Origin: an uncultured Prevotella sp.
GTDB lineage: Bacteria; Bacteroidota; Bacteroidia; Bacteroidales; Bacteroidaceae
DNA length: 5,605 bases
Assembly (NCBI GenBank): GCA_900768785.1
Contig: CAAGEG010000120.1
Coordinates: forward strand, 1 to 5,605
Direction: 5' to 3'
The position numbers were made by a program, and so were the translations under genes. Under the pieces are notes generated by a model. The model had not been told where the DNA came from. It saw only the letters and a program-made list of their open reading frames with translations, and searched no databases. Shown here piece by piece: positions 3,061-5,605 of this stretch (position 1 is its first letter; each line of letters begins with the position of its first letter).

Positions 3061-5605
3061 TTATCTTACGACTTTCTTCTTCCCGCCGATTATCATTATG
3101 CCTTTTTGCAAAGCGGTCTGACGGCGACCGACAATATCGTATATCTTATCGTCGTTCATTGAATCGGTCTCTATCAGTTCAAGCGATGTCGTCGTGCCGT
3201 CATCATGTTCTATTGACGCATTGCCGAATAAGGGTGCTGATGATGAGGTGCCGCCGGAACAGATGAAATAGCAACGGAAACCGCGCATCAAAACATCGGA
3301 ATTGACACGATATACTTTGTTGCCGTTGATGATGTATATCTCTTTTGAAGTGTATTTGTCTTCGCCTATCGTCTGTTTGTTATAGCTGCCTTGACAGTTT
3401 ATCTGATAGTTGCCGTCGCTGGTCTGAACTATTGTTCCTGCGGGAACGTCTCCCGTACAGGATATCTGTCTGTCTTTTATACTGAAGATTGTCTCGGTTG
3501 TCGCCACTCCGGGTTTCAAGAGACATGCCGTGCCGGCTTTTATACCTCCGTCTTCAGATGTCTTGAACTTCAACGTGTATGATGATGTGGCGGAGTTATA
3601 CTCGCAAGATTCAAACTCTTCTACCGTCGTTCCCGCTCCGAAGGTGCTTTCAACCTCTTCTTTTGTCATAGCAAACGGCAGACATACGGTATTCCATTGT
3701 CCGCTCTTTATGGTGCGGTGAAGTTTGATATTGGTTGTTATTTTATTCTCTTCCGTATAGTTGTAATCCTTGAGGGTCTTCGTTATATAGTTGTTGTCTT
3801 CGTCAAGCAGCAGATAGTCTACTACGGTAACGTCGCCTTCGGATCCCGTTATCCATGCCGTAAACGGCTGCATCTCGGCCGATACAGTGCTGCGTGTGAA
3901 TTTCACTTCTCCCGTCTCTTCATTCTTTGTCGCCGTATTGCAGTAGTCGCTTACAGTTGTCTTTTTAAAGGTTCCTGTCAGCGAGCTGTTGCTATCTACA
4001 AGACGCGTGCTTGACACTATGCCGCTGCGCATAACGAATTTGATATTTTCGCCGTTTGCTACTTTCGTTATCGGAACATAGAGTATGCAGGGCACACCGG
4101 CAGGAATGCTGTCGGCAAGAATAACGTTTATCGTCTCTTTGCCTTCGCCGTCTTTGGTTACCTGTCCACATATCATCACTTGTGAGCCTTCGGGAAGGTC
4201 GTCTTTATCTACTACACCGGGAAGGCATATCATGTGGTAGCCGTTGGAGGTCTGCGCAAGATTGTAATACAGCTGACCTACCGTCGTAGTAGCATTAGTA
4301 TTGGCTGTATAGCTAAAGTCCGCGCTTTGGTCGAGACGACCGTCTACGATATAGTCTCTTTTCTCACTCGGAACATATACAGCAACGTTGGGCAACTGCC
4401 ATAATATCTTATCAGCGTATGGGTCGTCACTAACAGCTAAATTATATATATAGTTCTTCTTCGGATTAGTCTCGGGAACGGCATCAAAATACGCTTTACT
4501 TCCCTCCGGTGATGTTGCCTCGTAATGCTTTGCGGAAGCAAGCACAGGACGATAGACTCCTTGCAACCAACCGGTCTTGTCGGCAAACTTAGCGTTCAAT
4601 TCCGACTCGGAAGACAAACAGTAGTCACTTGTTTCATTTGTAACGTCGGTACGTACATAATAACAGTTTGAAACGTTAGTGAAATAACCCCAACCGAAGC
4701 CACGCACGTCCCGTGAATATACATTTTTGCCATCCTGTTCAGGTGCATTGAGTGAATAGGATGCATAGCAGTTGTTCACTGCACCTTCAATTGTGGAGTA
4801 TATACCACCACATAAATAGAGCCTTGCGTTTGATTCCTCTTCCACGGAAACATTGATTGAACCCTTAAAATAACAGTTGTTTACTGAGCTGCCGGAAAAC
4901 ACAACACCGCAAATGCCGCTTACTTCTCCTGTATAATAAGATTTATTGACAGCTATATTTAAATCGCCGGTTACATAACAGTTATTAATCGTTCCGGTAT
5001 GGTTTGTATCTTCTGATTGTCCATTCTCCTTATAAGCCCCACCAATATATTGAGCCAATGGCGTGATTTTAGTTAATCCTTCAGCAGCCTTGAAATCAAC
5101 GAGTGCCAAATTCTGCAAAGTGCCGGCAAGAGCATCAAACAGAAATCCATCCTTTGCCACCATGCCAACAATGGCATAACCGCCTCCGTCTAAAGTGCCC
5201 TTAAAAGGATAAGACTGTGAACCGATGGCAGGCATTGGAGTGTCACTCATATAAATATCGTTAGAAAGTTTGAAATAAAGATTTTCAGTGATCTGTCCTT
5301 CAGCTATACCTTTCTGTAATGCCCTAAGTTCCGCCTCAGTACCGATAAGATAAGGAGACTCTGACGTTCCGCTTCCTGCAAGTCCCGTCACGTTACCGCC
5401 ACAGGTAATGGGAAGAGGCAGACCGTTCTGGTTTGCATCGGCATTAGAGTATGTTCCCCAACGGCTGTAGTCCGCTTTTAGCAGATCAAGACATGTTCCC
5501 TTCAAATACGATAAGTAAGCATATGTTCCATAGTTTTTTGAAGAACTCAGTTGGTCGCCGATTTGCGTCCAATAATAATAAGATTTATTTCCCCAATAAT
5601 TCTGC
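3061..5605 (-). CDS. Large secreted/surface protein with GLUG-type beta-helix repeats and C-terminal sorting-like tail (5' partial)
   Basis: The frame is open from the right edge to TAA at 3063-3061, giving 847 visible residues (numbered from base 5604). The true start lies outside; the in-frame TTG at 5505 is internal, since 33 further codons are open before it. Residues 1-66 look like the end of an earlier repeat domain (...NGLPLPI). GSGTSESPYLIGT (77-89), FKGTLDGGGYAIVGM (134-148) and FLFDALAGTLQNLAL (154-168) are the classic entry to a GLUG-type right-handed beta-helix. NCY turns with cysteines at 209, 244, 279 and 314 follow, and the domain closes near 355. Two related modules centred on ICLPG (Cys460) and VCLPF (Cys641) come next. 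The final 26 residues, YDIVGRR...KGIMIIGGKKKVVR, resemble the end of type A T9SS C-terminal domains. Extracellular display or secretion, perhaps for adhesion or glycan contact, is inferred; no catalytic motif is seen. The signal peptide is outside the window. Confidence 0.85.
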   Translation of the reverse strand, partial: QNYWGNKSYYYWTQIGDQLSSSKNYGTYAYLSYLKGTCLDLLKADYSRWGTYSNADANQNGLPLPITCGGNVTGLAGSGTSESPYLIGTEAELRALQKGIAEGQITENLYFKLSNDIYMSDTPMPAIGSQSYPFKGTLDGGGYAIVGMVAKDGFLFDALAGTLQNLALVDFKAAEGLTKITPLAQYIGGAYKENGQSEDTNHTGTINNCYVTGDLNIAVNKSYYTGEVSGICGVVFSGSSVNNCYFKGSINVSVEEESNARLYLCGGIYSTIEGAVNNCYASYSLNAPEQDGKNVYSRDVRGFGWGYFTNVSNCYYVRTDVTNETSDYCLSSESELNAKFADKTGWLQGVYRPVLASAKHYEATSPEGSKAYFDAVPETNPKKNYIYNLAVSDDPYADKILWQLPNVAVYVPSEKRDYIVDGRLDQSADFSYTANTNATTTVGQLYYNLAQTSNGYHMICLPGVVDKDDLPEGSQVMICGQVTKDGEGKETINVILADSIPAGVPCILYVPITKVANGENIKFVMRSGIVSSTRLVDSNSSLTGTFKKTTVSDYCNTATKNEETGEVKFTRSTVSAEMQPFTAWITGSEGDVTVVDYLLLDEDNNYITKTLKDYNYTEENKITTNIKLHRTIKSGQWNTVCLPFAMTKEEVESTFGAGTTVEEFESCEYNSATSSYTLKFKTSEDGGIKAGTACLLKPGVATTETIFSIKDRQISCTGDVPAGTIVQTSDGNYQINCQGSYNKQTIGEDKYTSKEIYIINGNKVYRVNSDVLMRGFRCYFICSGGTSSSAPLFGNASIEHDDGTTTSLELIETDSMNDDKIYDIVGRRQTALQKGIMIIGGKKKVVR
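4672..4986 (-). repeat. Three consecutive 35-residue GLUG-like coding repeats
   Basis: Within the surface-protein gene, three units of exactly 35 codons each begin NNCY (residues 207, 242 and 277), and a fourth starts SNCYY at 312. Each carries a Gly-rich turn about 25 residues in (SGICG, LCGGI, RGFGWG), then a V-N-N or V-S-N lead into the next NCY. This fits the GLUG consensus G-[IL]-x-G...V-x-N-[CS]-Y-x-x-G. DNA similarity outside the NCY codons is low, so the duplications are old rather than recent. Confidence 0.7.

Noticed and set aside
3391..4014. Plus-strand open frames inside the surface-protein gene
   Set aside because: They are antisense shadows of a well-supported coding region, with Cys/Tyr/Val-rich chance translations and no recognisable domains.
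5503..5505. TTG as the start codon of the large reverse-strand gene (giving 814 residues)
   Set aside because: The same frame stays open for 33 more codons to the window edge, with similar aromatic/Asn/Ser-rich composition, and no signal peptide follows the TTG. The gene is better treated as 5' partial.

Overview
The window looks like a piece of a Bacteroidales chromosome, most probably Prevotella-like. It is A+T-rich. The replication restart helicase gene is preceded by a Bacteroidetes-type promoter (TAnnTTTG) rather than a clear Shine-Dalgarno leader. The large reverse-strand protein combines GLUG-type beta-helix repeats, 'CLP(F)' modules and a short YDxxGRR...KGIxIxxGKK tail, a combination typical of Prevotella/Bacteroides surface proteins. 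The genus is inferred from protein style only.

Layout. (1) Bases 1-60, minus strand: the first 20 codons of an ORF that runs off the left edge and resembles the N terminus of an IS3-type transposase OrfA (helix-turn-helix). Bases 61-228 would hold the end of that insertion sequence, two small inverted repeats and the priA promoter. (2) Bases 229-2496, plus strand: complete priA, with all helicase motifs and all eight zinc-binding cysteines. (3) Bases 2497-2858: a 362-base region between convergent transcription units, with no convincing gene. It holds a strong terminator-type hairpin, a roughly 240-bp segment bounded by an 18/21 inverted repeat (possibly a MITE or other dispersed element), a nested palindrome and a short hexamer tandem repeat. 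(4) Bases 2859-3008, minus strand: a 49-codon ORF encoding a small acidic-tailed protein of a style common in Bacteroidales. (5) Bases 3061-5605, minus strand: at least 847 codons of a large secreted/surface protein whose 5' end lies beyond the right edge.

How they relate. priA is a housekeeping gene with no visible functional tie to its neighbours. The large surface protein and the small ORF lie on the same strand 52 bases apart, in an order that suggests co-transcription. The most unusual points are the exact 35-residue periodicity of the beta-helix turns, the apparent duplication of the CLP module, the small downstream ORF, and the inverted-repeat-bounded intergenic segment whose right arm overlaps the small ORF's stop codon. 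I see no CRISPR, tRNA, rRNA or recognised riboswitch. I do not see clear proof of a wholly new system.
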